A stretch of 47,304 bases of DNA from Streptomyces silvae (GCF_016745505.1 NZ_JAERUC010000150.1:1-47304), one strand, 5' to 3'; numbered from the stretch's first letter, positions 1 through 9,008 are shown. Notes: generated by a model not told the origin, from the sequence alone. A program made the numbers and translations.

Positions 1-94
1 CCGGCGGCAGGCGCTGGCGCGGGGCCCCCTCCCCGGCGGCCCGGTCTCCGGGGACGGGGCAACGGGCCGCCCCCAGACCCTCGCCAGCATCCGT

Positions 95-108
95 ACCGGT
101 CGGTATGC
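95..108. promoter_or_regulatory. Possible TetR-type operator, weaker third copy
   Basis: The sequence ACCGGTCGGTATGC matches 12 of 14 positions of the 14-bp element found identically at 22576-22589 (minus) and 29575-29588 (plus). It lies 90 bases upstream of the molybdopterin oxidoreductase start. Its orientation would also suit a minus-strand gene beyond the left edge, but no such start codon is visible in the window. Assignment to the TetR at 25095 is inference. Confidence 0.35.
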
Positions 109-197
109 TCGGTCCGCCGGGAGCCCGCGCCCGCCGAGCGCGCCGCGGGACGCCGGTTCACGCCCGCGCGCCACCGCTGCCGCCCCGGGGAGGGCCC

Positions 198-2405
198 GTG
201 TCCCACGATTCCCGTACCGCCCTGCGTGTCTGCCCGCTCTGCGAAGCCACCTGCGGACTCACCCTCACCATCGAGGGAACGGCGGTCACCGGCGCACGCG
301 GTGACCGCGAGGACGTCTTCAGCAAGGGCTTCATCTGCCCCAAGGGCGCCTCGTTCGGCGGGCTGGACGCCGACCCCGACCGGCTGCGCACCCCGCTCGT
401 CCGCACGGACGGCGTCCTGCGCGAGGCGACCTGGGACGAGGCCTTCGACGCGATCGCGGCGAGGATCCCGGCCCTGGTCCGGGAGCACGGCAAGCAGGCC
501 GTCGGGGTCTTCCTCGGCAACCCCAACGTGCACACGATGGCGGGCGGGCTCTATCCGCCGCTGCTGCTGTCCACGCTCGGCACCCGCAACGTCTTCACCG
601 CCAGCACCCTGGACCAGATGCCCAAGCACGTCTCCAGCGGGCTGCTCTTCGGCGACGCCCACGCCATCCCCGTACCTGACCTGGACCGCACCGCCCATCT
701 GCTGCTGATCGGCGCCAACCCGCTGGAGTCCAACGGCAGCCTGTGCACCGCCCCCGACTTCCCGGGCAAGCTCAAGGCGCTCCGCAAGCGCGGCGGGACC
801 CTCACCGTCATCGACCCGCGCCGCACCCGCACCGCGCGGCTCGCCGACCGGCACGCCGCCATCAGGCCCGGCACCGACGCCCTGCTGCTCGCCGCGCTCA
901 CCCAGGTCCTCGTCGAGGAGAAGCTCGCCGACCCCGGCGCGCTCGCCGACCACATCGAGGGGTACGACGAACTCGCCGAAGCCGTCGCGGACTTCACTCC
1001 CGAGGCGGTCGCCGGGGCCTGCGACCTGGACGCGGACACCATCCGGGCGATCGCCCGGGAGCTGGCCGCCGCCCCCGCCGCGGCCGTCTACGGGCGCATC
1101 GGGAGCTGCACCGTCGAGCACGGCACCCTGGCCAGCTGGCTCGTCGACGTACTCAACATCCTCACCGGCAACCTCGACCGCCCCGGCGGCGCCCTCTTCC
1201 CGCTCTCCGCCACCGCCCGCGCCCCGCGTGCCGCCGCGCCCGGGAAGGGCTTCGACCTGGGCCGCTGGAGCAGCCGGGTCTCCGGGCACCCCGAGGCCAA
1301 GGGTGAACTGCCCGTCGCCGCGCTCGCCGAGGAGATCGAGACACCCGGGCAGGACCGGATCCGGGCGCTCATCGTCATCGCGGGCAACCCGGTGCTCTCG
1401 GCGCCCGACGGGGACCGCCTGGACCGGGCACTCGCCGACGGCCTCGACTTCATGGTCAGCGTCGACCCCTACCTCAACGAGACCGCGCGCCACGCGGACG
1501 TCGTACTGCCCCCGCCGCCGCCCTCCCGGAGCGCCCACTTCGACTTCGCGTTCAACTCCTTCGCGGTCCGCAACCAGGTCCGCTACAGCCGCCCCGCCGT
1601 CCCGCTGGAGGAGGGCGGGATGGACGAGAGCGAGATCCTCGCCCGGCTCGTCCTCGCCGTCGGCGGCAACCACGGCGCCCCGCCCGAGGCCGTGGACGAC
1701 CTGATCATCACCACGACGCTCGCCAAGGCCGGCCTCCCCGAGTCCCTCGCCGGCGAGCTGACCGGCGACACCGGGGCCGAACGGCGCCTCGACCTGATGC
1801 TCCGCCTCGGTCCGTACGACCTCACGCTGGACCGGCTCCTCGCGCATCCGCACGGGATCGACCTCGGCCCGCTGGAGCCGCGCGTCCCGCAGGTGCTCAG
1901 GACCCGCAGCGGCCGCATCGAGCTCTTCCCGGCGCCGATCGCCGCCGACCTCCCCCGGCTCCGCGCCGCACTCGGCGCGCGGCCCGCCGGACTCGTCCTC
2001 GTCGGCCGCCGCCATCTGCGGTCCAACAACAGCTGGATGCACAACGTCGCCTCGCTGCGCGGCGGATCGAACGTCTGCACCCTCCAGATCCACCCCGACG
2101 ACGCGGCCCGGATCGGACTCGCCGAGGGCGACACGGCCCGGATCACCGCGGCGGGCGGCGAGGTCGAGGCGCCCGCCGAGATCACCGACTCGGTACGGGC
2201 CGGGGTCGTGAGCCTCCCGCACGGCTGGGGCCACAGCCGGCCGGGCACCCGCATGTCGGTCGCCGGGTCGGAGCCGGGCGTCAACGTGAACCAGCTCCTG
2301 GACGGCACCCTCCTGGACCCGCTGTCCGGTACCTCGGTGCTCAACGCCGTCCCCGTCTCCGTGACCCCGTCCGCAGCCGACGCCTCTCTAGCATCGGCTC
2401 GTTGA
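198..2405 (+). CDS. Molybdopterin oxidoreductase, DMSO reductase superfamily
   Basis: This 735-residue protein has the N-terminal [4Fe-4S] motif of the bis-MGD oxidoreductases (Cys12, Cys15, Cys19, Cys47), followed by the large molybdopterin domain and a C-terminal dinucleotide-binding domain (from about residue 620, with the SNNSWMHN and VSLPHGWGH signatures). No Tat signal is seen, so it is probably cytoplasmic. The GTG at 198 is chosen because a GGGGAGGG ribosome-binding site precedes it; the frame stays open upstream to 105. In the usual metal-ligand region (around STLDQMPKH) there is no Cys or obvious Sec position. The substrate cannot be told from sequence; formate-dehydrogenase-like and nitrate-reductase-like annotations are common for such proteins. 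No partner subunit is adjacent. Confidence 0.88.
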   Translation: MSHDSRTALRVCPLCEATCGLTLTIEGTAVTGARGDREDVFSKGFICPKGASFGGLDADPDRLRTPLVRTDGVLREATWDEAFDAIAARIPALVREHGKQAVGVFLGNPNVHTMAGGLYPPLLLSTLGTRNVFTASTLDQMPKHVSSGLLFGDAHAIPVPDLDRTAHLLLIGANPLESNGSLCTAPDFPGKLKALRKRGGTLTVIDPRRTRTARLADRHAAIRPGTDALLLAALTQVLVEEKLADPGALADHIEGYDELAEAVADFTPEAVAGACDLDADTIRAIARELAAAPAAAVYGRIGSCTVEHGTLASWLVDVLNILTGNLDRPGGALFPLSATARAPRAAAPGKGFDLGRWSSRVSGHPEAKGELPVAALAEEIETPGQDRIRALIVIAGNPVLSAPDGDRLDRALADGLDFMVSVDPYLNETARHADVVLPPPPPSRSAHFDFAFNSFAVRNQVRYSRPAVPLEEGGMDESEILARLVLAVGGNHGAPPEAVDDLIITTTLAKAGLPESLAGELTGDTGAERRLDLMLRLGPYDLTLDRLLAHPHGIDLGPLEPRVPQVLRTRSGRIELFPAPIAADLPRLRAALGARPAGLVLVGRRHLRSNNSWMHNVASLRGGSNVCTLQIHPDDAARIGLAEGDTARITAAGGEVEAPAEITDSVRAGVVSLPHGWGHSRPGTRMSVAGSEPGVNVNQLLDGTLLDPLSGTSVLNAVPVSVTPSAADASLASAR

Positions 2406-2442
2406 CCTGGGGTTTTGCTCGTATTGCTCACACGTCAACATC

Positions 2443-2472
2443 TTGTTAACGCTGCTTCAGGGCCCCTAACGT
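2443..2472 (+). promoter_or_regulatory. Predicted promoter of the CitMHS gene
   Basis: A TTGTTA hexamer (2443-2448) and a TAACGT hexamer (2467-2472) are separated by 18 bases, in an AT-richer patch upstream of the start at 2527. This fits a vegetative sigma-factor promoter by eye; no transcription evidence is available. Confidence 0.4.
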
Positions 2473-2526
2473 CATCCGGACCGCCGGCACCGGTGAGAGT
2501 TCAAAGGTGAACGTTAGGTATCCCAT

Positions 2527-3951
2527 ATGTTGACAATCCTCGGATTCGCCATGATCGCGACCTTCCTGGTCCTGATCATGATGAAGAAGATGTCGCCGAT
2601 CGCGGCGCTGGTCCTGATCCCCGCCCTGTTCTGCGTGGCCGTAGGACAGGGCGCGAAGCTCGGTGACTACGTCATCGAGGGCGTCGGCACCCTCGCGCCG
2701 ACCGCGGCGATGCTGATGTTCGCCATCGTCTACTTCGGCGTGATGATCGACGTCGGCCTGTTCGACCCGATCGTCCGGGGCATCCTGCGCTTCTGCAAGG
2801 CCGACCCCATGCGGATCGTCATCGGCACGGCGCTGCTCGCCGCCGTCGTCTCGCTGGACGGAGACGGCTCCACCACCTTCATGATCACGGTCTCGGCGAT
2901 GTATCCGCTCTACAAGCGGCTGAAGATGAGCCTGGTCGTGATGACCGGGGTCGCCGCCACCGCGAACGGGGTCATGAACACGCTGCCCTGGGGCGGCCCC
3001 ACCGCCCGCGCCGCCACCGCGCTCAAGGTGGACGCGGCCGACATCTTCGTACCGATGATCCCGGCCCTCGCCGTCGGGCTCCTGGCCGTCGTCCTGCTCG
3101 CCTGTGTCCTGGGCCGCCGCGAGCGCAAGCGGCTCGGCATGCTCACCCTCGACGAGGCGCTGGTGACCGAGCCCGAGACCGTCCTGGTCGGCGCGGGAAG
3201 CGGAGCCGGCGGCGGTGGTGACCGGCTCACCAAGGCCCCGAAGAGCGGCAGCTCCGGCACCGCCACCGGTGGTGCGGAGGACACCGAGGACGGGGATGGG
3301 GACGAGGAGTTCAAGGGCCTCGACCCGCACCGGTCCACGCTCCGCCCCAAGCTCTACTGGTTCAACGCCGGCCTCACCGTCGCCCTGCTGGCCGCGATGA
3401 TCCTGGAACTCATGCCGATCCCGGTGCTCTTCCTGCTCGGCGCGGCCCTCGCCCTCACCGTCAACTTCCCCCACATGCCCGACCAGCGGGCCCGGATCGC
3501 GGCCCACGCCGACAACGTGCTCAACGTCTCCGGCATGGTCTTCGCCGCCGCCGTCTTCACCGGCGTGCTCACCGGCACCGGTATGGTCGAGCACATGGCG
3601 GACTGGCTCGTCGGGGCGATCCCCGACGCGATGGGCCCGCACATGGCCATCGTCACCGGTGTGCTGAGCCTTCCCCTGACGTACTTCATGTCCAACGACG
3701 GCTTCTACTTCGGAGTTCTGCCCGTGCTCGCCGAGGCCGGCGCCGCCCACGGCGTCTCCCCGCTGGAGGTCGCCCGCGCCTCCATCGTGGGACAGCCGCT
3801 GCACATGTCGTCCCCGCTCGTGCCCGCCGTCTACGTCCTGGTCGGCATGGCCAAGGTCGAGTTCGGCGACCACACCCGGTTCACCGTCAAGTGGGCCGTG
3901 CTCACCTCGCTGGTGGTCCTCGGCGCGGGCGTCCTCTTCGGAATCATCTGA
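2527..3951 (+). CDS. CitMHS family citrate-metal:proton symporter
   Basis: This 474-residue polytopic membrane protein matches the CitMHS family, which imports citrate complexed with Mg2+ or Ca2+ with protons. Family-like segments include the N-terminal helix ending MMKKMSPIAALVLIP, the SLDGDGSTTFMITVSAMYPLY stretch near residues 115-137, the TLPWGGPTARAA segment and the C-terminal SNDGFYFGVLPVL stretch. Residues about 219-270 form a long Gly/Ser-rich then acidic cytoplasmic loop, longer and more variable than the core of the family. The ribosome-binding site is weak (AGG about 8 bases upstream). The stop overlaps the start of the MFS gene by one base. In some bacteria these transporters are induced by a CitA/CitB two-component system, but none is adjacent here. 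Confidence 0.9.
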   Translation: MLTILGFAMIATFLVLIMMKKMSPIAALVLIPALFCVAVGQGAKLGDYVIEGVGTLAPTAAMLMFAIVYFGVMIDVGLFDPIVRGILRFCKADPMRIVIGTALLAAVVSLDGDGSTTFMITVSAMYPLYKRLKMSLVVMTGVAATANGVMNTLPWGGPTARAATALKVDAADIFVPMIPALAVGLLAVVLLACVLGRRERKRLGMLTLDEALVTEPETVLVGAGSGAGGGGDRLTKAPKSGSSGTATGGAEDTEDGDGDEEFKGLDPHRSTLRPKLYWFNAGLTVALLAAMILELMPIPVLFLLGAALALTVNFPHMPDQRARIAAHADNVLNVSGMVFAAAVFTGVLTGTGMVEHMADWLVGAIPDAMGPHMAIVTGVLSLPLTYFMSNDGFYFGVLPVLAEAGAAHGVSPLEVARASIVGQPLHMSSPLVPAVYVLVGMAKVEFGDHTRFTVKWAVLTSLVVLGAGVLFGII

Positions 3952-5249
3952 TGCCTCCGGAACCACGGCCCGGCAGGGGCTGGCTGCTGCGCCTCGTCAT
4001 CGCCTTCGCCTTCGCGCAGGGGGCCGTGTCGATGGCGCGGCCAGCCGTCTCCTACCGGGCCCTCTCCCTGGGCGCCGACGAGCAGGCCATCGGCGTCATC
4101 ACGGGGGTGTACGCGCTGCTGCCGCTCTTCGCCGCCGTACCCCTCGGCCGGCGGACCGACCACGGGCGCTGCGCACCGCTCCTGCCCGTCGGGGTCCTCC
4201 TGATCGGCGGCGGCTGCGCGCTCAGCGGCACCTCCGGCTCCCTCCCGGCGCTGGCCGCCTGGAGCGGGGTCATGGGCCTCGGCCACCTCTGCTTCGTGAT
4301 CGGCGCCCAGTCGCTCGTCGCCCGGCAGTCGGCCCCCGCCGAACAGGACCGCAATTTCGGCCACTTCACCATCGGCGCCTCGCTCGGCCAGCTCATCGGG
4401 CCGATCGCCGCGGGCTACCTCATCTCCGAGCGCGACGGCGCCATGGTCCGTACGAGCGCCCTCGCCCTGATCGTCTCCGCGGCCGTCGCCGCGGTCTCCC
4501 TCACCTCGCTGTGGCGCATCGAGCACCGCGCCGCCCCGGGGGCACCGCGGGGGACGGACCGGAAGGTGCCGGTGGGCGGTATCCTGCGCACCCGCGGAGT
4601 CCCGGCCGGCATCTTCATCAGCCTCGCCGTGCTCTGCGCCACCGACATCCTCACCGCCTACCTGCCGGTGGTCGGCGAGAACCGGGGCATCGCACCCGCC
4701 ACCGTCGGCCTGCTCCTCAGCCTGCGGGCCGCCGCGACCATCGCCTGCCGGCTCGTCATGACACCGATGCTGCGCAGGGTCGGCAGGGCCGCCCTGCTCT
4801 CCACGACCTGCCTGCTCGGCGGCCTCCTCTGCGCGGCCGTCGCCCTGCCCGTCCCGGTATGGGGGCTCGCCGTGATGCTCGCCGTGCTGGGCTTCTGCCT
4901 GGGGGTCGGCCAGCCCCTCTCGATGACCACCGTCGTCCAGGCGGCCCCCGCGGACGCCCGCTCCACCGCGCTCGCCCTCCGGCTCACCGGGAACCGGCTC
5001 GGCCAGGTCGCGGCCCCCGCCTCGGCCGGCCTGATCGCCGGAGTCGCGGGCACCGCCGCGCCGTTCGTGATGCTCGGCGCCCTGCTCGTCGGCGCGGCGG
5101 GCCTCGGGCTCCGGCGGGGCGGGGCAGGGGCAGGGGCAGGGGCCGGGAGAGGGACCGGGACGGTCGACAAGGTCCCGGCCCCCGGTACGGCGCCGGCTCC
5201 AGGAGCCCAGGAGGTACGGGCGCCCGCCGCCGAGCGGGACCCGGCCTGA
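3951..5249 (+). CDS. MFS transporter
   Basis: A 432-residue protein with about twelve hydrophobic segments and an MFS-type loop (PLGRRTDHGR, near residues 64-73) between helices 2 and 3. The ATG shares one base with the stop of the citrate transporter (TGATG), so the two are translationally coupled and probably cotranscribed. The longer frame opening at 3891 lies inside the upstream gene and is rejected. The last 45 residues are a low-complexity Gly/Ala/Pro tail encoded partly by a hexanucleotide repeat. The substrate is unknown; pairing with CitMHS could mean efflux or uptake of an organic acid, but this is only inference from position. Confidence 0.83.
   Translation: MPPEPRPGRGWLLRLVIAFAFAQGAVSMARPAVSYRALSLGADEQAIGVITGVYALLPLFAAVPLGRRTDHGRCAPLLPVGVLLIGGGCALSGTSGSLPALAAWSGVMGLGHLCFVIGAQSLVARQSAPAEQDRNFGHFTIGASLGQLIGPIAAGYLISERDGAMVRTSALALIVSAAVAAVSLTSLWRIEHRAAPGAPRGTDRKVPVGGILRTRGVPAGIFISLAVLCATDILTAYLPVVGENRGIAPATVGLLLSLRAAATIACRLVMTPMLRRVGRAALLSTTCLLGGLLCAAVALPVPVWGLAVMLAVLGFCLGVGQPLSMTTVVQAAPADARSTALALRLTGNRLGQVAAPASAGLIAGVAGTAAPFVMLGALLVGAAGLGLRRGGAGAGAGAGRGTGTVDKVPAPGTAPAPGAQEVRAPAAERDPA
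5116..5144 (+). repeat. GGGGCA hexanucleotide repeat in the MFS C-terminus
   Basis: About four and a half copies of GGGGC(A) encode an alternating Gly-Ala run after the last membrane helix of the MFS protein. It stays in frame and is likely a variable, non-essential tail. Confidence 0.7.
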
Positions 5250-5398
5250 GAAGGGTTCCGGCCTGACAGAGGGACTCGGCCCGGCACGGGTTCCCGCCCC
5301 GCGCTTCCCGTCCCGCCCCGGGACATCCCCGGCCCGCCGTGCGAGGGTGGCCGGAGGCCCTGCGTGACCTGTGTCTCCAGCCGTTCCCTGGCGCCGAA

Positions 5399-5417
5399 AA
5401 ACTAACAGCGCTAGTTT
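5399..5417. promoter_or_regulatory. Predicted TetR operator upstream of the ALDH/ADH operon
   Basis: AAACTAACAGCGCTAGTTT is an imperfect palindrome centred on 5408, with seven of nine arm pairs matching. It shares 15 of 19 positions with the palindrome at 10496-10514 beside the TetR gene at 9793-10467. Its right half (TAGTTT, 5412-5417) could be a -10 hexamer, so binding would block transcription of the aldehyde dehydrogenase gene. It sits in an otherwise featureless 241-base gap. Confidence 0.65.
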
Positions 5418-5490
5418 GGGCCCGGGACGGCATCCGTCCGTACGACGCACGGCTTCGGCGGCAGGCACAGCGAGCCCGGGAGGGACAGCC

Positions 5491-6885
5491 ATGAAGGCGC
5501 ATGACGGGATGTACATCGGCGGGGAGTGGCGGCCCGCCGCCGGCCAGGACACGATCGCGGTCGTGAACCCGGCGGACGAACAGGTCATCGGACACGTCCC
5601 GGCGGGCACCGCCGAGGACGTCGACGCCGCGGTACGCGCCGCACGCGCCGCCTTCCCCGGCTGGGCGGCCACCCCGCCCGCCGAGCGCGCCGCGCGGATC
5701 ACCGCGCTGCGCGACGTGCTCGCCGCCCGCAAGGAGGAGATCGCCGAGACCGTCACCGCCGAGCTGGGCTCGCCGCTGCCGCTGTCCCAGGCGGTGCACG
5801 CGGGCGTACCGGTGCTGGTCGCCGGCTCGTACGCCGAACTGGCCGCCTCGTACTCCTTCGAGGAGAAGCTCGGCAACTCCACCGTCCTGCTGGAGCCGGT
5901 CGGCGTCGTCGGCGCGATCACGCCCTGGAACTACCCGCTCCACCAGATCGTCGCCAAGGTCGCCCCCGCGCTCGCCGCGGGCTGCACCGTCGTCCTCAAG
6001 CCCGCCGAGGACACCCCGCTCACCGCGCAGCTCTTCGCCGAGGCCACCGAGGAGGCGGGCCTGCCGGCCGGCGTCTTCAACCTGGTCACCGGCGTCGGGG
6101 CGGTCGCCGGACAGGCGCTCGCCGAGCACGAGGACGTCGACCTGGTCTCGTTCACCGGGTCCACGGCGGTCGGCCGGCAGATCGGGGCCACCGCGGGCGC
6201 GGCCGTCAAGCGGGTCGCCCTGGAGCTCGGCGGCAAGTCCGCCAACGTGATCCTCCCCGGCGCCGACCTCGCCAAGGCGGTCAACGTCGGCGTGGCCAAC
6301 GTGATGTCCAACTCCGGCCAGACGTGCAGCGCCTGGACCCGGATGCTGGTCGACGCCGAGCGGTACGAGGAGGCCGTGAGCCTCGCCGCCACGGCGGTCG
6401 CCAAGTACGTCCCCGGCGAGCGGGTCGGGCCCGTCGTCAACGCCAAGCAGCAGGCCCGGGTGTGGGGTTACATCGAGAAGGGCATCGAGGAGGGTGCCCG
6501 CCTCGTCGCGGGCGGCCCCGAGGCCCCCAAGGACCAGGGCTACTACGTCAGCCCCACCGTCTTCGCCGACGTCACCCCCGGCATGACCATCGCGCAGGAG
6601 GAGATCTTCGGCCCGGTGCTCTCGATCCTGCGGTACGAGGACGTGGACGACGCCCTGCGCATCGCCAACGACACCGTGTACGGGCTGGCCGGCGCGGTCT
6701 GGGGTGCCGACGACGCGGAGGCCGTGGCCTTCGCCCGCCGCATGGACACCGGACAGGTCGACATCAACGGCGGACGCTTCAACCCCCTGGCGCCCTTCGG
6801 CGGTTACAAGCAGTCGGGCGTGGGACGCGAGCTCGGCCCGCACGGGCTCTCCGAGTACCTCCAGACCAAGTCCCTCCAGTTCTGA
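5491..6885 (+). CDS. NAD(P)-dependent aldehyde dehydrogenase
   Basis: A 464-residue aldehyde dehydrogenase superfamily enzyme that oxidises an aldehyde to its carboxylic acid. Visible residues are Asn147 in TPWNYPL, the FTGST cofactor loop (221-225), general-base Glu245 in LELGGKS and the nucleophile Cys279 in SGQTCS. The ATG at 5491 follows a GGGAGGGACAGCC ribosome-binding site; an earlier in-frame start at 5371 would place the operator inside the gene. A zinc alcohol dehydrogenase starts 31 bases downstream, so the two probably form an operon converting an alcohol to an acid. A TetR-type operator lies 73 bases upstream. The substrate is not determined. Confidence 0.93.
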   Translation: MKAHDGMYIGGEWRPAAGQDTIAVVNPADEQVIGHVPAGTAEDVDAAVRAARAAFPGWAATPPAERAARITALRDVLAARKEEIAETVTAELGSPLPLSQAVHAGVPVLVAGSYAELAASYSFEEKLGNSTVLLEPVGVVGAITPWNYPLHQIVAKVAPALAAGCTVVLKPAEDTPLTAQLFAEATEEAGLPAGVFNLVTGVGAVAGQALAEHEDVDLVSFTGSTAVGRQIGATAGAAVKRVALELGGKSANVILPGADLAKAVNVGVANVMSNSGQTCSAWTRMLVDAERYEEAVSLAATAVAKYVPGERVGPVVNAKQQARVWGYIEKGIEEGARLVAGGPEAPKDQGYYVSPTVFADVTPGMTIAQEEIFGPVLSILRYEDVDDALRIANDTVYGLAGAVWGADDAEAVAFARRMDTGQVDINGGRFNPLAPFGGYKQSGVGRELGPHGLSEYLQTKSLQF

Positions 6886-6916
6886 TCCCCACGCCGATCC
6901 ACCGAGGAGTCTGTTC

Positions 6917-7996
6917 GTGGTCCGCGCCGCCGTACTGCCCGCCGTCGGAGCTCCCCTGGAGATCACCGACATCGCACTCCCGGAGCCCGGCCCCGGCCAG
7001 GTGAGCGTCAGGCTCGCCGCCGCCGGTGTCTGCCACTCCGACCTGTCCCTGTCCAACGGCACCATGCGGTTGCCCGTCCCCGCGGTCCTCGGCCACGAGG
7101 GTGCCGGCACGGTGCTCTCCGTCGGCGAGGGCGTCACCCACGTTGCCGCGGGCGACCCCGTCGTCCTCAACTGGGCGCCGTCCTGCGGCGCCTGCTTCCA
7201 CTGCGGGATCGGCGAGGTCTGGCTCTGTGCCGACGCGCTCAAGGGCGCGGCGAACATCCATGCCCGTACGGCCGACGGCACCGAGCTCCACCCCGGCCTG
7301 AACGTCGCGGCCTTCGCCCAGGAGACCGTCGTCGCCGCGAACTGCGTGCTGCCCGCCCCTTCCGGCATCCCGCTCGACGACGCGGCCCTGCTCGGCTGCG
7401 CGGTCCTCACCGGCTACGGGGCGGTCCACCACTCCGCCCGGGTGCGCGAGGGCGAGAGCGTCGTCGTCCTCGGGATCGGCGGGGTCGGCCTCGCCGTCCT
7501 CCAGGCCGCCCGCATCGCCGGAGCGTCGCAGATCATCGCCGTGGACGTGTCACCCGAGAAGGAGGAGCTCGCCCGCCGGGCCGGCGCCACCGACTACGTC
7601 GTCGCGTCCGACACCACACCCCGCGCCGTACGCAAGCTCACCGGCGGCCAGGGCGCGGACGTCGCCGTGGAGTGCGTGGGCCGCCCCGCCACGATCCGCG
7701 GGGCCTGGGAGTCGACCCGCCGCGGCGGCCGGACCACGGTCGTCGGCATCGGCGGCAAGGACCAGCAGGTGACCTTCAACGCCCTGGAGATCTTCCACTG
7801 GGGCCGCTCCCTCACCGGCTGCGTCTACGGGAACAGCGACCCGGCCCGCGACCTGCCGGTGCTCGCCGAGCACATCCGTGCAGGACGGTTCGACCTCTCC
7901 ATGATGGTCACGGAGCGGATCACGCTGGACGGCATCCCGGAGGCCTTCGACCACATGATCGCGGGCAAGGGCGGCCGCGCGCTGGTCGTGTTCTAG
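6917..7996 (+). CDS. Zinc-dependent alcohol dehydrogenase (MDR family)
   Basis: A 359-residue medium-chain dehydrogenase. Catalytic zinc residues Cys38 (GVCHSD) and His59-Glu60 (GHEGAG) are present, as are the four structural-zinc cysteines Cys89, Cys92, Cys95 and Cys103. The Rossmann motif GIGGVGLAVLQ follows around residue 180, and an acidic residue in AVDVSPEK suggests NAD+. The GTG start at 6917 has GAGGAG about 8 bases upstream. It lies directly behind the aldehyde dehydrogenase and probably supplies its substrate. It ends before a bidirectional terminator shared with the convergent EamA gene. It resembles class III-like and mycothiol-dependent enzymes, but the true substrate is unknown. 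Confidence 0.92.
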   Translation: MVRAAVLPAVGAPLEITDIALPEPGPGQVSVRLAAAGVCHSDLSLSNGTMRLPVPAVLGHEGAGTVLSVGEGVTHVAAGDPVVLNWAPSCGACFHCGIGEVWLCADALKGAANIHARTADGTELHPGLNVAAFAQETVVAANCVLPAPSGIPLDDAALLGCAVLTGYGAVHHSARVREGESVVVLGIGGVGLAVLQAARIAGASQIIAVDVSPEKEELARRAGATDYVVASDTTPRAVRKLTGGQGADVAVECVGRPATIRGAWESTRRGGRTTVVGIGGKDQQVTFNALEIFHWGRSLTGCVYGNSDPARDLPVLAEHIRAGRFDLSMMVTERITLDGIPEAFDHMIAGKGGRALVVF

Positions 7997-8007
7997 GGCG
8001 TACAGGC

Positions 8008-8029
8008 GGGGCCGTGGAACCACGGCCCC
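8008..8029. terminator. Bidirectional hairpin terminator
   Basis: GGGGCCGTG and CACGGCCCC form a perfect 9-bp stem with a GAAC loop between the convergent alcohol dehydrogenase and EamA genes. No U-tract is present, as is common in Streptomyces. Confidence 0.75.
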
Positions 8030-8069
8030 GCACTCCGCCCAGGCAAGCCCGCGCGCGGGCCGGGCGGCC

Positions 8070-9008
8070 TCAGACCGCCGGCTCCTCCGCCGCCCGCGCG
8101 CGCCGCGAGCGGGTCCGTGAGACCGCCACCCCCGCCAGGCAGAGCAGCCCGCCCGCGACGGTGAGCACCGCGGGCACCTCGTCGAGGAGCAGCCAGGACA
8201 TCAGCACCACCAGGGCGGGCACGGCGTACGTCGTCGCGCCCATCCGGCCCGCGGTCGTCCGGGCCAGGGCGTACGCCCAGGTGGTGAAGGCCAGCGCGGT
8301 CGGGAACACGCCCAGATAGACCATGTTCAGCGTGGCGGAGACCGGGGCGTCGGCCGCCTCGGAGACCAGGACGCCGGTGAACGGCAGGCAGGCGACCGTG
8401 CCGATCAGGCAGCCGAACGTGGTGATCTGCAGCGGGGACCCGTGCCGCAGCGCGGGCTTCTGGATGACCACCCCGCCCGCGTACGACAGGGCGGCCAGCA
8501 GGCACAGGAGTACGCCGAGCACCGACGAACTCCCGTGGCCCGACATGGAGAGCCCCACGACGACGGCCCCCGCGAACGAGACCGCCATGCCCGTCAGGAG
8601 GCGGCGGGGGAGCGCCTCCCCGAGCAGCCGGGCGCCCAGCAGCGCCATCAGGATCGGCCCCACGTTCACGACCATGGCCGCCGTACCGGCGTCGACCTGC
8701 TGCTCACCCCAGTTGAGCACCACCATGTACAGCCCGAACCAGAGCAGCCCTGAGCCGATGATGCCCGGCCACGCGGCCCGGGACGGCAGACCCTCGCGGC
8801 GTACGAGCAGGAGCGCGCCGAGCGTCAGCGTGCCCGCCAGGAGCCGGCCCAGGGCCAGCGCCCCCGGTGAGTACGCCTCGCCCGCGCTGCGGATGGAGAC
8901 GAAGGCGGAGGCCCACAGGAGGACCGTGGTGCACGCGGCGGCCGGGGCGCGCCAGTCGCGTCGGGATGCGGACGGCGCGGAGGGGCGCGCTGTCGGTGTG
9001 GTCGTCAT
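8070..9008 (-). CDS. EamA/DMT-family transporter
   Basis: A 312-residue membrane protein with about ten hydrophobic helices in two EamA repeats, typical of drug/metabolite exporters (RhtA/YdcZ-like). It starts at the ATG at 9008; the much longer frame upstream is a readthrough of another frame. A short Arg-rich, Ala-rich cytoplasmic tail closes the C-terminus. The ArsR-like regulator gene ends 44 bases upstream on the same strand and the TetR gene lies before that, so the three are probably cotranscribed. The substrate is unknown; family members export amino acids or other small metabolites. Confidence 0.87.
   Translation of the reverse strand: MTTTPTARPSAPSASRRDWRAPAAACTTVLLWASAFVSIRSAGEAYSPGALALGRLLAGTLTLGALLLVRREGLPSRAAWPGIIGSGLLWFGLYMVVLNWGEQQVDAGTAAMVVNVGPILMALLGARLLGEALPRRLLTGMAVSFAGAVVVGLSMSGHGSSSVLGVLLCLLAALSYAGGVVIQKPALRHGSPLQITTFGCLIGTVACLPFTGVLVSEAADAPVSATLNMVYLGVFPTALAFTTWAYALARTTAGRMGATTYAVPALVVLMSWLLLDEVPAVLTVAGGLLCLAGVAVSRTRSRRARAAEEPAV

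Noticed and set aside
2446..3966. A 506-residue minus-strand frame opposite CitMHS
   Set aside because: Low-complexity Gly/Glu/Asp/His-rich translation typical of an antisense frame; no domain visible.
4984..7410. An 808-residue minus-strand open frame opposite the ALDH/ADH genes
   Set aside because: Shadow frame; it lacks domain motifs and contains the complement of known catalytic motifs.
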